The notes beneath the pieces are model-generated. The model ran no database searches and was not told the DNA's origin. It saw only the letters and a program-made list of their open reading frames with translations. A stretch of 30,986 nucleotides of DNA from DATEJJ01 sp039649115. GTDB lineage: Bacteria; Actinomycetota; Actinomycetes; Mycobacteriales; Micromonosporaceae. Location: positions 1 through 30,986 of the forward strand of contig JBBWZQ010000173.1 in assembly GCA_039649115.1 (NCBI GenBank), written 5' to 3'. The stretch's first letter is position 1, and each line of letters starts with the position of its first letter. This document shows, in pieces, positions 8,295 to 15,932 of this stretch. Both the position numbers and the translations under genes were made by a program.

Positions 8295-9365
8295 CTACTT
8301 CATCGCGGCGAGGATGTCCGGCACCGCGTCGCGGCGGACCGCGTCGTACAGGGTCTTGTCCCTGGCGGTGTTGGCGAACACGACACTCTGGTTGCCGACC
8401 GTCCCGGTGCCGCTGGACGGGTTGGTGGCGAACGTGAGGTTGCCGCTGCGCAGGTGCCGCAGTTGCATCGCGGTATCCACAATGGACAGTGTCTGGTCCA
8501 CCGAGACGGCCTTCGCGGTCGCCCGCAGGAACGCGTTGAGCTTTCCGGGATCGGTCAGCAGCCCGGCGGACGCGGCCTTGTCCAGCACCGCTTTGATCAT
8601 CTGCTGCTGGTGCCGGATCCGCGCGAAGTCCCCGTCGGCGAAGGCGTGCCGCTCGTGCGAGTAGTCCAGCGCGGCGGCGCCGTCCATGTGCTGCATGCCC
8701 TTCTGGAACGTCCGGTAGCCGTTGAACCCGTACTTCGTCGTGAAGCTCTGCTCCACGTCGATGTCCACGCCACCCAGCGCGTCGATGATCTCCTTGAAGC
8801 CGCCGAAGTCGACGACCACGACATGGTCGATCCGTACCCCCGTGAAGCTCTCCACGGTCTGCACCACCAGCGGGATGCCACCCCACGCGTACGCTGCGTT
8901 GATCTTCGCCGTGGTGTTGCCGTTGCGCCCGTCCTTCGACCTCGGGATGTGTGTCCAGGTGTCGCGCGGGATCGACACCAGCTGGGCGCTGCCCTGACCC
9001 TTCGGCAGGTGGGCCAGGATGATCGTGTCGCTGCGCGAGCCCGACGTGTTGTTCGGGTCGCGGCTGTCGCTGCCGAGGATCAGCATGTTCTCCGCGCCGG
9101 CGGCCACGGGCTCCTTCTGCGGGCGGGACTGCGCCGGTATGTCCGAGAACGCGTTGACCCGCGCCACGCTGGACTCCACCGAATGCAGGTACCACGCGAC
9201 GCCGCCGACCGTACCGGCGACCAGGACCACCAGAACGAGCAGGCAGATCAGCAGGATCCGCCGCCAGCGGCGCCGCCGTCGAGCCGGCGGCGCCGCCGTG
9301 GGCGGCACGGTGGGCGGCTGGTCGGTTACGCTGCCGGAGTTTGTGAGACTTGCTCGCTCTGACAT
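8295..9365 (-). CDS. LytR-CpsA-Psr (LCP) family cell-wall glycopolymer ligase
   Basis: This 356-residue protein has a Pro/Arg-rich cytoplasmic tail, one transmembrane helix at about residues 37-60 and an extracellular LCP domain at about 92-255. Diagnostic LCP features are present: NMLILGSDSR, GSRSDTIILAHL, the arginine/aspartate motif VSIPRDTW, KINAAYAWGG, VVVDFGGFKEIIDALGGVDIDV, and an RH....GDFARIRHQQQMI version of the polyprenyl-phosphate-binding arginine motif. LCP enzymes move glycopolymers such as teichoic acid, arabinogalactan or capsule from a lipid carrier to peptidoglycan. No glycopolymer synthesis genes lie nearby, so this is probably a stand-alone paralogue. Its start overlaps the 3' end of the small upstream gene by 40 bases. 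Confidence 0.93.
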   Translation of the reverse strand: MSERASLTNSGSVTDQPPTVPPTAAPPARRRRRWRRILLICLLVLVVLVAGTVGGVAWYLHSVESSVARVNAFSDIPAQSRPQKEPVAAGAENMLILGSDSRDPNNTSGSRSDTIILAHLPKGQGSAQLVSIPRDTWTHIPRSKDGRNGNTTAKINAAYAWGGIPLVVQTVESFTGVRIDHVVVVDFGGFKEIIDALGGVDIDVEQSFTTKYGFNGYRTFQKGMQHMDGAAALDYSHERHAFADGDFARIRHQQQMIKAVLDKAASAGLLTDPGKLNAFLRATAKAVSVDQTLSIVDTAMQLRHLRSGNLTFATNPSSGTGTVGNQSVVFANTARDKTLYDAVRRDAVPDILAAMK

Positions 9366-9532
9366 GCGGCCGATGGTACTGGGAGCCGCAAGCAGCGCGC
9401 GTCAGCCGGCCGCCGCGCGGGCGGTGACGGGCGCACCCGCGGGGCTTGGTGCCGTCGTTCGATCTCCCGCTCCATGCGGGCCACCCGCTCCTCGTGCAGG
9501 AGGTGGACGAGCCACGGTGGTGTGTGGTTCAT
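9326..9532 (-). CDS. Small hypothetical protein (68 aa) upstream of the LCP gene
   Basis: The ORF begins MNHTPPWLVHLLHEERVARMERE, preceded at a good distance by a GAGGAAGGAA ribosome site (plus-strand complement around 9538-9550). The N-terminal half is plausible as an amphipathic helix rich in Arg and Glu, and resembles many small uncharacterised actinobacterial proteins; the second half is Pro/Arg-rich and low in complexity. The 3' end overlaps the LCP start by 40 bases in another frame. I cannot assign a function. It may be a real short protein or the leader of the LCP transcript. Confidence 0.5.
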   Translation of the reverse strand: MNHTPPWLVHLLHEERVARMEREIERRHQAPRVRPSPPARRPADARCLRLPVPSAACQSEQVSQTPAA

Positions 9533-9552
9533 GGGTGTTCCTTCCTCGTGGG

Positions 9553-9572
9553 AGCCCGGAGTTTCCCGGGCC
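9553..9572 (-). terminator. Candidate terminator hairpin after the CBS gene
   Basis: GCCCGG (9554-9559) and CCGGGC (9566-9571) form a six-base-pair GC stem around a six-base loop, about 35 bases downstream of the CBS-protein stop codon on the minus strand. No T-run follows, as is usual in GC-rich actinobacteria. It lies upstream of the ribosome site of the small ORF at 9326-9532, so it could instead act in that gene's leader. Confidence 0.35.
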
Positions 9573-9588
9573 TCTCACGAGGGTCCTA

Positions 9589-9606
9589 CTTTGAGCGCTC
9601 TCGAAG
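9589..9606. promoter_or_regulatory. Imperfect LacI-like palindrome centred on GAGCGCTC
   Basis: An 18-base imperfect palindrome surrounds the perfect core GAGCGCTC (9593-9600), with CTT and AAG ends matching (14 of 18 positions). Actinobacterial LacI-family operators often have a GAGCGCTC core. It lies immediately after the CBS stop and about 57 bases before the start of the small ORF at 9532. No regulator gene is adjacent, so this is a weak candidate. Confidence 0.25.
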
Positions 9607-10041
9607 TCAAGCGATATCGTCCGGCAGCGCGCCGGCGTCCAGCAGCGCCCGGCACGCGTCGGTGATGTCCACGATGCCGACGAGCCGGCCGTCCGCCACG
9701 ATCGGCAGGTGCCGGATGCCCGCGGAAAGCATCAGCGCAGCGGCCGTGCCGACCGTGGTACCAGGCGGTGTCGTCACCGGATCCGTGCTCACCAGCTCGT
9801 CGATGCGTACCTCGTTGACGTCTTTGCCGTCGCCGACCGCGTGGGTGATGTCGGTCTCCGTGATGATGCCGATCGGCCTCCTGCTCTCGTCGTCTGTCGT
9901 CACAACGACAGCGGTGTCCGCGGCCTTCTTCATCAGGTACGCGGCCGCGGCGAGATGGGCGTGCCCCTCGACGGTGGTCACCGCGGGTCGCATGAGCTCC
10001 CCGACGGTTGTCGTCCGGCCGGACTGGCGTGCTTGGCCCAT
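9607..10041 (-). CDS. CBS-domain-pair protein
   Basis: This 144-residue cytoplasmic protein starts at an ATG with a GGAGAGG ribosome site just upstream. It contains two CBS motifs: residues about 15-70 (VGELMRPAVTTVEGHAHLAAAAYLM...GIITETDI) and about 80-135 (VDELVSTDPVTTPPG..VGTAAALMLSAGIRHLPIVADGRLVGIVDITD, paraphrased from the frame). Two-CBS stand-alone proteins form an adenosine-nucleotide-binding Bateman module; the family includes mycobacterial Hrp1. It is divergent from the small gene at 10160. Function beyond ligand binding is not visible in the sequence. Confidence 0.92.
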   Translation of the reverse strand: MGQARQSGRTTTVGELMRPAVTTVEGHAHLAAAAYLMKKAADTAVVVTTDDESRRPIGIITETDITHAVGDGKDVNEVRIDELVSTDPVTTPPGTTVGTAAALMLSAGIRHLPIVADGRLVGIVDITDACRALLDAGALPDDIA

Positions 10042-10159
10042 GGTTGGTCCTCTCCTCTGTCGCAAGCGAGTCTGCCAGGGAATGCCACCAGGCGTTTGGG
10101 TGGCCGGCGATCGGGGCAGTCCAGACGGGCGGGGCAGGGCGCGAAGGGGGTGGCGCGTG

Positions 10160-10387
10160 ATGGTGAGGGTGACCGCCGATGACATCCGGGTGCTGGCGCA
10201 GGACAACTCCGACGATCCGGTGCTGGTGGCGACCGGCGACCGGGTCGAGGTGGTACCCGCGGCGCAGGCGGGCGACCGCCAGGTCGTGTACACGAAGGCC
10301 GACCTGATCGAGGAGTACGGCCCGGACCTGACCGACGTCGAAGCGCAGCTGGCCGCCGCCAACCTGACCGCCACCCTGGCGGCGTGA
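10160..10387 (+). CDS. Small hypothetical protein (75 aa)
   Basis: The ORF starts MVRVTADDIRVLAQDNSDDP and ends TAALAA-like (NLTATLAA). A GAAGGGGG ribosome site lies at 10142-10149. A GTG one codon earlier (10157) is an alternative start with slightly better spacing. The protein is acidic, soluble and strongly GC-ending in its third codon positions, which supports real coding. It has no cysteines, no membrane segment and no family I recognise. It is divergent from the CBS gene and convergent with the small gene at 10401. Confidence 0.7.
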   Translation: MVRVTADDIRVLAQDNSDDPVLVATGDRVEVVPAAQAGDRQVVYTKADLIEEYGPDLTDVEAQLAAANLTATLAA

Positions 10388-10400
10388 CCCGTGCGCGGCG

Positions 10401-10625
10401 TCACTCGCCCTCGATGCTGGCCACCCCCAGCCCCAGGACCCTGAAGGCCGCCACCCGCTCGCTCAGCGCCGCCGCCTCGCGCGCCACCAGCGCGTCGTAC
10501 TCCGCCATCTCGGCCGGGCCGATCACCGCCGAGAGCCGCTTGGCGAACTCGTTGAACGCCGCGGCGGCCCGCTCACAGGCCGCCGCGGCCGCCCTGGCCC
10601 GCAGCAGTTGCGCGTGCTCATCCAC
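10401..10625 (-). CDS. Small alanine-rich helical protein (74 aa)
   Basis: The ORF reads MDEHAQLLRARAAAAACERA and continues as an Ala/Glu/Arg-rich, almost certainly all-helical protein with heptad-like spacing and no membrane segment. The ribosome site is weak (GGGCACCGGTGTGG before the ATG). It sits just downstream of the GH59 stop on the same strand (GH59 ends at 10680), so co-transcription is possible. I do not recognise the family, and a low-complexity shadow cannot be fully excluded. Confidence 0.5.
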   Translation of the reverse strand: MDEHAQLLRARAAAAACERAAAAFNEFAKRLSAVIGPAEMAEYDALVAREAAALSERVAAFRVLGLGVASIEGE

Positions 10626-10679
10626 ACCGGTGCCCTACCCGGACCGGGCGCCGTCACACCAGCGCCGCGCGTGTGATTG

Positions 10680-13085
10680 TCAGCGGCGGGTCCAACTCTG
10701 GTTGCCGCCGCCGTTGCAGGTCCACATGATGATCAGCGTGCCGTTGGCGGTACCGGCGCCGTTCGCGTCCAGGCACAGGCCGGACTGGGCGTTGGTGACC
10801 GTACCGCTGGCACTGAACGTCCACTGCTGGGCGGCGCCGCCGGTACACGCGTTGATCTGGGCGTGGCTGCCCGTGGCGGTACCGGCCTCCTCCAGGCACC
10901 TCGTCCCGTACACGGTGAGCTGGTTGGTGGCGGTGAGCGTCCAGGTCTGGTTGGGGCCGCCGTTGCAGTCCCACAGCTCGACCTGGGTGCCGTTGGTCTG
11001 GCTGCGTCCGGGCACGTCCAGGCAGCGGCTGGAGCCGGCGCCGACGAGCGCGAAGGTGGTCGGCGGCTGGCCGCCGCCGGCGCCCGGGGTGATGGCGAGG
11101 TTGTCGAACTGGGCCGTGCCACCCTGGCTGGTGCCGAAGCCGACCTGCCCGATCGACCAGGTGGCGTCGGTCAGCGACCGCACCGTGGTGCCGTCGATGA
11201 CGGCGCTGACCGTGGTACCGGCGAAGGTCAGCCCGATCCGGTGCCAGGCGTTGGTGCCCAGCGCCGCCACCGTCCCGCTGGCCAACGTGGTCATCGCGTT
11301 GTTGGTGTCGTTGCGCAGGATCGACCAGGCGCCGGTGTTGGCGACCCGCAGGTAGTAGGCGTCCAGCCCGGCCGGTCCGAAGCTGTGCTGCCACGTGGCC
11401 CGCCCGATCAGCTCGGCGTACCCGGCCTGCTCCAGCAGCACGTCCGAGGCGACCGTGTAGTTGCCCCACGTGGTGTCGCCGAGCAGCGCGTACGGGTCGG
11501 ACAGCGCGTCCCAGGTGATCGGGGCCTGCGGGCTCATCTGCCGCACGCACCGGCCGGCCCGGCCCGCGCCGCACGCGCCGACCTCGAAGGCGCCCTGCTG
11601 GTCCTGCAGGTACCGGGCCTCGGTGCCGGCGGCGTAACCGTCGTAGGTGTCGGCGTAGGGCAGCCCGAACCCGGCCTGCCCCGGGGCGGCGGCGGTGCCC
11701 TTGCCCTGGCCGGTCGTGGTGGTGAGCGTGTAGACGAAGCCCGGCTGCAGGGTCAGCGTGAAGGTACCGCCGGACGGGGTGACGTCGGTGGCGTGGACGA
11801 AGTAGTCGGCCGCGTTGCCGGAGTTCACGTTGGTCGACCAGACGTGCACCGTACCGGTGGACAGTCCACCTGCGACAGTCGCGGTGAAGGTCTGGCTCGC
11901 GGTGGCGTCCATCGTCTCGATGACCGTGCTGTAGTCGGTGTTGTCGGTGGACTTCAGCGACACGTAGCTGCCGTTGCCGCGGGCGCCGCCCAGGTATCCG
12001 CTGGCCGTGTCGAGGTAGTGCCAGCCGGACGCGGTGAACTGCGTGGTGTGCGCCATCACCCAGGCGTTCCTGCCGATCGCGTAGTACCCGGACCAGGGCT
12101 GCGGGGCGATCGCCACACCCATGGTGGGGAACGGGATGTTCGGCGTGATCGCCCCGATGACCGGCCAGTTGATGTACGCGGTCATCCGCCCGTCGATGTA
12201 GTCGCGGTTGATGCCGCGCGCCAGGGCCTGCGCGCCGGCGTTGTAGTCGTCCGAGCCGTTCTCGCTCGCCCACAGCGGCTTGCCGGAGTTCACCGCGTTG
12301 CTCGTGCTCGGGCAGTTGGTCTGCGCCGACCGGTACCCGCACACGTAGTGGGTGCCGATCACGTCCACCGCGGCGCGGAAGGCCGCGTCACTGGCGACGC
12401 TGTCCGCGGCCGCCCAGCCCGAACTGTCGTCGGCGGCGATCACCTTCACGCCGCTGAAGCCGCCCGCGTTCAGCGCGTTCTTCAGGCTGACGTACCAGCT
12501 CGTGACGAAGCCGCGCTCGTTCCAGCCACCGAGATAGTCGATGGTCAACCCGTTGGTACGGGCGCAGTTCAGCCACGCGATCAGATAGTTGATCATATCG
12601 GTGGACCAGAAGTTGCCGCCACCGATCCAGCCCGGCGCGCCCCAGGACAGCCCGACCAGCTTGATGTTCGGGTTGCGCGCCTTGGCCTGCGCCATCAACC
12701 ACCACTCGTAGCCGCGCCCGCAGTTGAGGTCCGCGGAGGTGTGCTTGTGGCTGGGCTCCGCACCACTGGTGGAGTTGGTGTCGCCGCCGATCTCCACCTT
12801 GAGGATCTGCATCGCCGCGCCGTAGCCCGGCCGGAACAGGTAGTCCAGGATCTGGCCGCGCTGCGGCTCCGGATAGTCGACGAGCAGGCGGCTGTTGCCG
12901 CCACCGCCGCTGACCGCGCCGATGCCGTCCAGCGTCCGGCCGGTCGCCGTGCCGTTGATGGTTACCGAGGTGGCCGCGTGGGCCGGACTGGCGGTCAGCA
13001 CCGCCGCCGTGACGGCGGCCAGGCTCAATGTCAGGCAGACGGCGAGGGGGCGGCGCCATCGTACGGCCGGCGGGAATGGTTGCAT
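10680..13085 (-). CDS. Secreted GH59 galactocerebrosidase-like enzyme with ricin-type lectin domain
   Basis: This 801-residue secreted protein starts at an ATG with a GGGAG site nearby; residues 1-37 are a Sec signal ending in SPAHA. The catalytic part follows human galactocerebrosidase closely: LDGIGAVSGGGGNSRLLVDY, YPEPQRGQILDYLF, LKVEIGGD, the acid/base glutamate at about 190 in GGWNERG and the nucleophile at about 275 in LWASENGS, and APQPWSGYYAIGRNAWVMAHTT in line with the human EPWSGHY...WVSAHTTQFT region. A central beta-sandwich and a lectin-like domain (VGFGTSQGGTAQFDNLAI) match the GALC C-terminal parts. The last ~125 residues are a ricin-type beta-trefoil (CBM13) with CLDVPG, QTWTL, CLDANG and QSW motifs. 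It probably releases beta-galactose from a galactolipid or galactan. Confidence 0.93.
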   Translation of the reverse strand: MQPFPPAVRWRRPLAVCLTLSLAAVTAAVLTASPAHAATSVTINGTATGRTLDGIGAVSGGGGNSRLLVDYPEPQRGQILDYLFRPGYGAAMQILKVEIGGDTNSTSGAEPSHKHTSADLNCGRGYEWWLMAQAKARNPNIKLVGLSWGAPGWIGGGNFWSTDMINYLIAWLNCARTNGLTIDYLGGWNERGFVTSWYVSLKNALNAGGFSGVKVIAADDSSGWAAADSVASDAAFRAAVDVIGTHYVCGYRSAQTNCPSTSNAVNSGKPLWASENGSDDYNAGAQALARGINRDYIDGRMTAYINWPVIGAITPNIPFPTMGVAIAPQPWSGYYAIGRNAWVMAHTTQFTASGWHYLDTASGYLGGARGNGSYVSLKSTDNTDYSTVIETMDATASQTFTATVAGGLSTGTVHVWSTNVNSGNAADYFVHATDVTPSGGTFTLTLQPGFVYTLTTTTGQGKGTAAAPGQAGFGLPYADTYDGYAAGTEARYLQDQQGAFEVGACGAGRAGRCVRQMSPQAPITWDALSDPYALLGDTTWGNYTVASDVLLEQAGYAELIGRATWQHSFGPAGLDAYYLRVANTGAWSILRNDTNNAMTTLASGTVAALGTNAWHRIGLTFAGTTVSAVIDGTTVRSLTDATWSIGQVGFGTSQGGTAQFDNLAITPGAGGGQPPTTFALVGAGSSRCLDVPGRSQTNGTQVELWDCNGGPNQTWTLTATNQLTVYGTRCLEEAGTATGSHAQINACTGGAAQQWTFSASGTVTNAQSGLCLDANGAGTANGTLIIMWTCNGGGNQSWTRR

Positions 13086-13201
13086 GGCTGGACTCCCGGG
13101 GTGTGAGGAGGTAAGCACATAGGACAACAACGAAGTGGTCGCCGTCAATAGTTGGGACGCCAGCCGAACTCTTCGCGGCCGGCGCCTGGCTCCTCGACCA
13201 G

Positions 13202-13417
13202 TTACCTCGCCCACAACGCGGGCGCTACCTGCCCCGCGATCAGTGATCGGCGGGCCTGGAAGTACGCCGGGCAGGGCCAGTGCCAGCCGCAGGTCGAGCA
13301 CACGTCTTCCGCCTCGGTCGTCCGGTGCTTCCGCACGCTGGCCACCAGCGCGTCCACCGCGTGCTCCGGCCTCTCCGGCTGAGCGGCGGGCCGCAATTCC
13401 AGCAGAACCGCCGTCAC
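13202..13417 (-). CDS. Small Cys-motif hypothetical protein (71 aa)
   Basis: With the GTG at 13417 as start, the protein begins VTAVLLELRPAAQPERPEHA and ends IAGQVAPALWAR. It contains CSTCGWHWPCPAYFQARR, a C-x2-C-x5-C arrangement that could bind a metal. An ATG at 13495 (giving 97 residues) overlaps the upstream gene stop as ATGA, but third-position GC between 13418 and 13495 is clearly better in a different frame, so I prefer the short form. A GGAAGGCGAG stretch precedes the GTG. The protein is probably cytosolic; function unknown. It lies between the GH59 gene and another small Cys-motif gene on the same strand. Confidence 0.55.
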   Translation of the reverse strand: MTAVLLELRPAAQPERPEHAVDALVASVRKHRTTEAEDVCSTCGWHWPCPAYFQARRSLIAGQVAPALWAR

Positions 13418-13491
13418 GGTGCCTGCTCGCCTTCCAGGCACGGGTATCCCTTGTCGCGCAGGGCAGCGGCCAGGTACTGAATCTGGCGCGG

Positions 13492-13773
13492 TCATGTCGC
13501 CTGGTTGGTGCCGGCGGGTGGTCGACGCAGCCATCCAGAGCGGGTCGACGCGTTGTACGGGCGCTCCCATTCGGTCACCAGCGGCGGTTCGGGCACGGCG
13601 GCCACGCCGCGAACAACCCGATACGGCGGCGCGGCCGGGGGCAGGGGCTCGATCAGGCGGGCGCTCGGGCAGGGTGCCGTCCGGTTGCCACAACCGCAGG
13701 ACTCTCGTGGGATCCACCGCGCCCACCACAGCCACCACGGTCGCCGCTTGGGCCAGTGCTTCACGTGACGCAC
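13492..13773 (-). CDS. Small basic Trp/Cys-containing hypothetical protein (93 aa)
   Basis: The chosen GTG at 13773 follows a GGAGG site six bases away. The protein begins VRHVKHWPKRRPWWLWWARW and has ESCGCGNRTAPCPSARL (C-x-C-x6-C), then a proline-rich middle and the end RRPPAGTNQAT. Its codons end in G or C almost throughout, which argues for real coding. The frame stays open upstream to a GTG at 13947 (151 residues), and that longer form cannot be ruled out. No family is recognised. The stop TGA overlaps an ATG (ATGA) in the frame of the next small gene, suggesting a coupled pair. Confidence 0.55.
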   Translation of the reverse strand: MRHVKHWPKRRPWWLWWARWIPRESCGCGNRTAPCPSARLIEPLPPAAPPYRVVRGVAAVPEPPLVTEWERPYNASTRSGWLRRPPAGTNQAT

Positions 13774-14105
13774 CACGAACCTCCGTTCCGGTCGGGGCGG
13801 GGAGCGCGACGGCGGCGTGGGTTGTACCCGCCGCTGGGTCAGGACCCCGGAGGGGACTGTGCCTGCGCCTCGGGACGGTTGCCCGTGTTCCTCCGCCGCC
13901 GCGCCCGGGTGAAGCGCCGGGACGACCCTCACGAGGACGTCGACCACCGCACCCGTCTATCTGCGACCGGCGGCCGGGGTCAGTTCGGGAGGCCGGCCAC
14001 CGCATCCTTCTCTTGGTAGCGTGGCCGGTGGGCAGCCTGGCGAGGAAGTAGGACAGCGTCCGTGCGCCGTCCGTCCTGTCCGCGGACGGCCGTTACGCTC
14101 ACCGC
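13774..14105. other. Intergenic region before the CutA-like gene
   Basis: About 330 bases separate the divergent small Cys-motif gene and the CutA-like gene. I see no convincing gene apart from the possible N-terminal extension of the minus-strand ORF to 13947. Near the plus-strand gene there is a perfect ten-base palindrome GTCCGCGGAC (14078-14087) and a possible -10 hexamer TACGCT (14094-14099) only six bases before the ATG, consistent with a leaderless transcript. No -35 element was clear. Confidence 0.4.
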
Positions 14106-14432
14106 ATGCCGGAGTACCTGCAGGTGTCCACCACGACCGAGAGCCGCGACGCAGCCTTGACGCTCGCAAGGTCGGCCGTCGAGGCGAAGCTTGCCGCAAC
14201 TGCCCAAGTGCACGGGCCGCTGATGTCAATTTTCTGGCATCACGGCCAACTCGGCACGGGTGAGGAGTGGCAGGTGTTCCTCAAGACCACAGCCGACCGG
14301 TACCCGGAACTGGAACGGCATCTGATCGACAATCACCCGTGGGACAACCCTGAGGTCACCGCGACAACGATGAGCCAGGGGTCGGGCCTGTATCTGGAGT
14401 GGGTGCGTCGAGCAACTGCCGACCCTGCTTAG
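14106..14432 (+). CDS. cutA: CutA-like divalent-cation tolerance family protein
   Basis: This 108-residue protein follows the CutA1 pattern from end to end: VSTTTESRDAALTLARSAVE, LAATAQVHGPLMSIFWHHG, EEWQVFLKTTADRYPELERHL, NHPWDNPEVTATTMSQGSGLYLEWV. CutA proteins are small ferredoxin-fold trimers linked to metal tolerance, although their exact job is disputed. The cysteine usual in LAAC..V is a threonine here (residue 32), so copper binding through that residue is not expected. No ribosome site is visible; a possible -10 sits just before the ATG, suggesting leaderless translation. Its last 77 bases overlap the 3' end of the convergent XRE regulator gene. Confidence 0.85.
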   Translation: MPEYLQVSTTTESRDAALTLARSAVEAKLAATAQVHGPLMSIFWHHGQLGTGEEWQVFLKTTADRYPELERHLIDNHPWDNPEVTATTMSQGSGLYLEWVRRATADPA

Positions 14433-15618
14433 CCCATTCCGCGTGGCGGGCCAGGAAGTCAGCCACGAGCGGCACCGACGAGAAAGACGCCAGGCGTTGG
14501 GCCACGGCGCCGATACGACGACGAGGCCGCACGGAGCCGATGCCGGACGCCAAGTCCGTTGCCCGGCTCGCCACCGCCGCAGCATGCTCCGCCTCCCCAG
14601 CATCGATGTACGCGTCGGCGAGCCAGCTCAGATACAGCGCCTTGTCCCGGCCGTGGGTGTCGCCGTAGTCCTTCAGCGCCTGCTCAAGCGCGGCGATAGC
14701 CCGTACCGGTCGATGCAGGGTCGCCCAGCAGCGCCCCGTCATGATCTGCACCTCGGTATGGTCCACCCAGAACACCCAGTCCGGGTCTTGTCGATCGTCG
14801 TGCTCGTGAAGGGCGGTTTCCGCGAGAGCCAGACTCGTCTCCGCCTCCTTAGCATTCCCGGCAATGGCGTACGCCCACGCCTGCCGCTCACGCAGCAGCG
14901 TCCGCACACCGGGTGTGGCGTCCTGGACGGCCATGTCGCACGCGGACTCCATCGTCGAGGTGGCACGCTCCGCGCCGTAGGCTATGAACGTCAGCGCGTT
15001 GCCGGCCAGGGATGTGTTCTGCGCGTCCTGCGCGGCCTGCAGGCTCATCCGGTACAACCGGTCCGCCTCGGTCCGCCAGCCGGCATCGAACGCCGCCCAT
15101 CCCGCCATCTGCGCCTGCTCCGCCACCACCTCAAGAAGGCCCCGTTCGATGGTCTCCGCGAACCGCCCGTCAACCGCCAATCCGATAGTGGAATCCAGTT
15201 GCGAGCGGTACATCTGGTAGGTGTCGGCGCCGCCGAGGTAGTCGTCAAGCCTGCGCAGCCGAGCGGTCCGCTGCCGCAACTGGCTCACCACGTCGCGGTT
15301 GACGCGCACGCCGCCACCTCTCCTGGACTGCAGGCCGGCCAGCCCTGCGACCGCCGCGCCTACGAACTCTCGACGGTGCATACGCGCGCCTAATGACCGG
15401 GCGACGGTGACCAATCTGACGAGTTCGCCTTCAGCATGGAGCGCCTGGTCAATACGGTCAGCTGTCGCCTCGTTAGGCAGCTTGGCGCCGATCTCGAACT
15501 CCTGCAGATGGCTCTTACTCGACAGCACCTGTTTGGCGAGCTGACGCAGCGATAGCCCCTGTTGCACACGGAGTTGGCGCATGTGAGGTCCGAAGCGGGG
15601 GTTGGATACCCGGTCCAC
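14356..15618 (-). CDS. XRE-family regulator with large TPR-like C-terminal region
   Basis: This 420-residue protein starts at a GTG with GGGAG six bases upstream. Residues about 11-70 form an HTH_XRE domain (MRQLRVQQGLSLRQLAKQVL, SKSHLQEFEIGAKLPN). A short spacer with a Tat-like RREFVGAAVAGLAG follows, and then about 300 residues of helical repeats with Ala/Glu/Trp pairs (WAAFDAGWRTEADRLYRMSL, QAWAYAIAGNAKEAETSLALAE, YLSWLADAYIDAGEAEHAAAV) typical of TPR-type regulators of actinobacterial development or antibiotic genes. The frame stays open upstream to an ATG at 15873, which would give 505 residues. The C-terminus overlaps the CutA-like gene by 77 bases tail to tail. The role as a regulator is firm; targets are unknown. 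Confidence 0.88.
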   Translation of the reverse strand: MDRVSNPRFGPHMRQLRVQQGLSLRQLAKQVLSSKSHLQEFEIGAKLPNEATADRIDQALHAEGELVRLVTVARSLGARMHRREFVGAAVAGLAGLQSRRGGGVRVNRDVVSQLRQRTARLRRLDDYLGGADTYQMYRSQLDSTIGLAVDGRFAETIERGLLEVVAEQAQMAGWAAFDAGWRTEADRLYRMSLQAAQDAQNTSLAGNALTFIAYGAERATSTMESACDMAVQDATPGVRTLLRERQAWAYAIAGNAKEAETSLALAETALHEHDDRQDPDWVFWVDHTEVQIMTGRCWATLHRPVRAIAALEQALKDYGDTHGRDKALYLSWLADAYIDAGEAEHAAAVASRATDLASGIGSVRPRRRIGAVAQRLASFSSVPLVADFLARHAEWAKQGRQLLDAPTPDTGPTPGSSLSR

Positions 15619-15873
15619 GGTTGACTCCCAGCTAGCGGTCTGGGGTGCGGGCCGCGCCGCTAGACACGGCCCGCCGTGCGATACACCGTACCCGGCGCTC
15701 GATCGCCGCGCCTCATATGGTCGGGGGCGTGACACCCGCTCGATCATCGGCGCCAGCGCCTCGACGTCGCCGACGAGCACAGACCAGTCGGAGCGGTGCT
15801 CCCCGCCACGGTCCGCGGTGCACCGGTGCCCGCCCGCGCACCACTCCGGGCAGATCACCACCCCGCACGACAT
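15619..15873 (-). pseudogene. Possible remnant of a Cys-rich small protein, in frame with the XRE gene
   Basis: The reading frame of the XRE gene continues upstream to an ATG at 15873 encoding MSCGVVICPEWCAGGHRCTA, with a C-x3-C-x5-C motif and GEHRS, which resembles the start of small actinobacterial Cys/His proteins of the DUF6907 type. After about residue 50 the codon pattern weakens (VSRPRPYEARRSSAGYG). Either this is a truncated or frameshifted small gene whose frame happens to run into the regulator, or the regulator really has this Cys-rich N-terminus. I favour the first because a GTG with a ribosome site lies at the start of the HTH region. Confidence 0.3.
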
Positions 15874-15932
15874 ACGTTCCGACTAAGGCCCAGATGATCA
15901 GATCCGCGCCGGTACCGGGTCCGCGAAGCAGT

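Noticed and set aside
7572..9362. Long plus-strand ORF across the GH30 end and the LCP gene
   Set aside because: It crosses two real genes in another frame and is low-complexity; both strands of GC-rich DNA give such open frames.
10677..13106. 809-residue plus-strand ORF opposite GH59
   Set aside because: Antisense shadow; the minus strand matches GALC with catalytic residues and signal peptide.
14021..14263. Small plus-strand ORF overlapping the CutA start
   Set aside because: Different frame from the well-conserved CutA protein, with no family resemblance.
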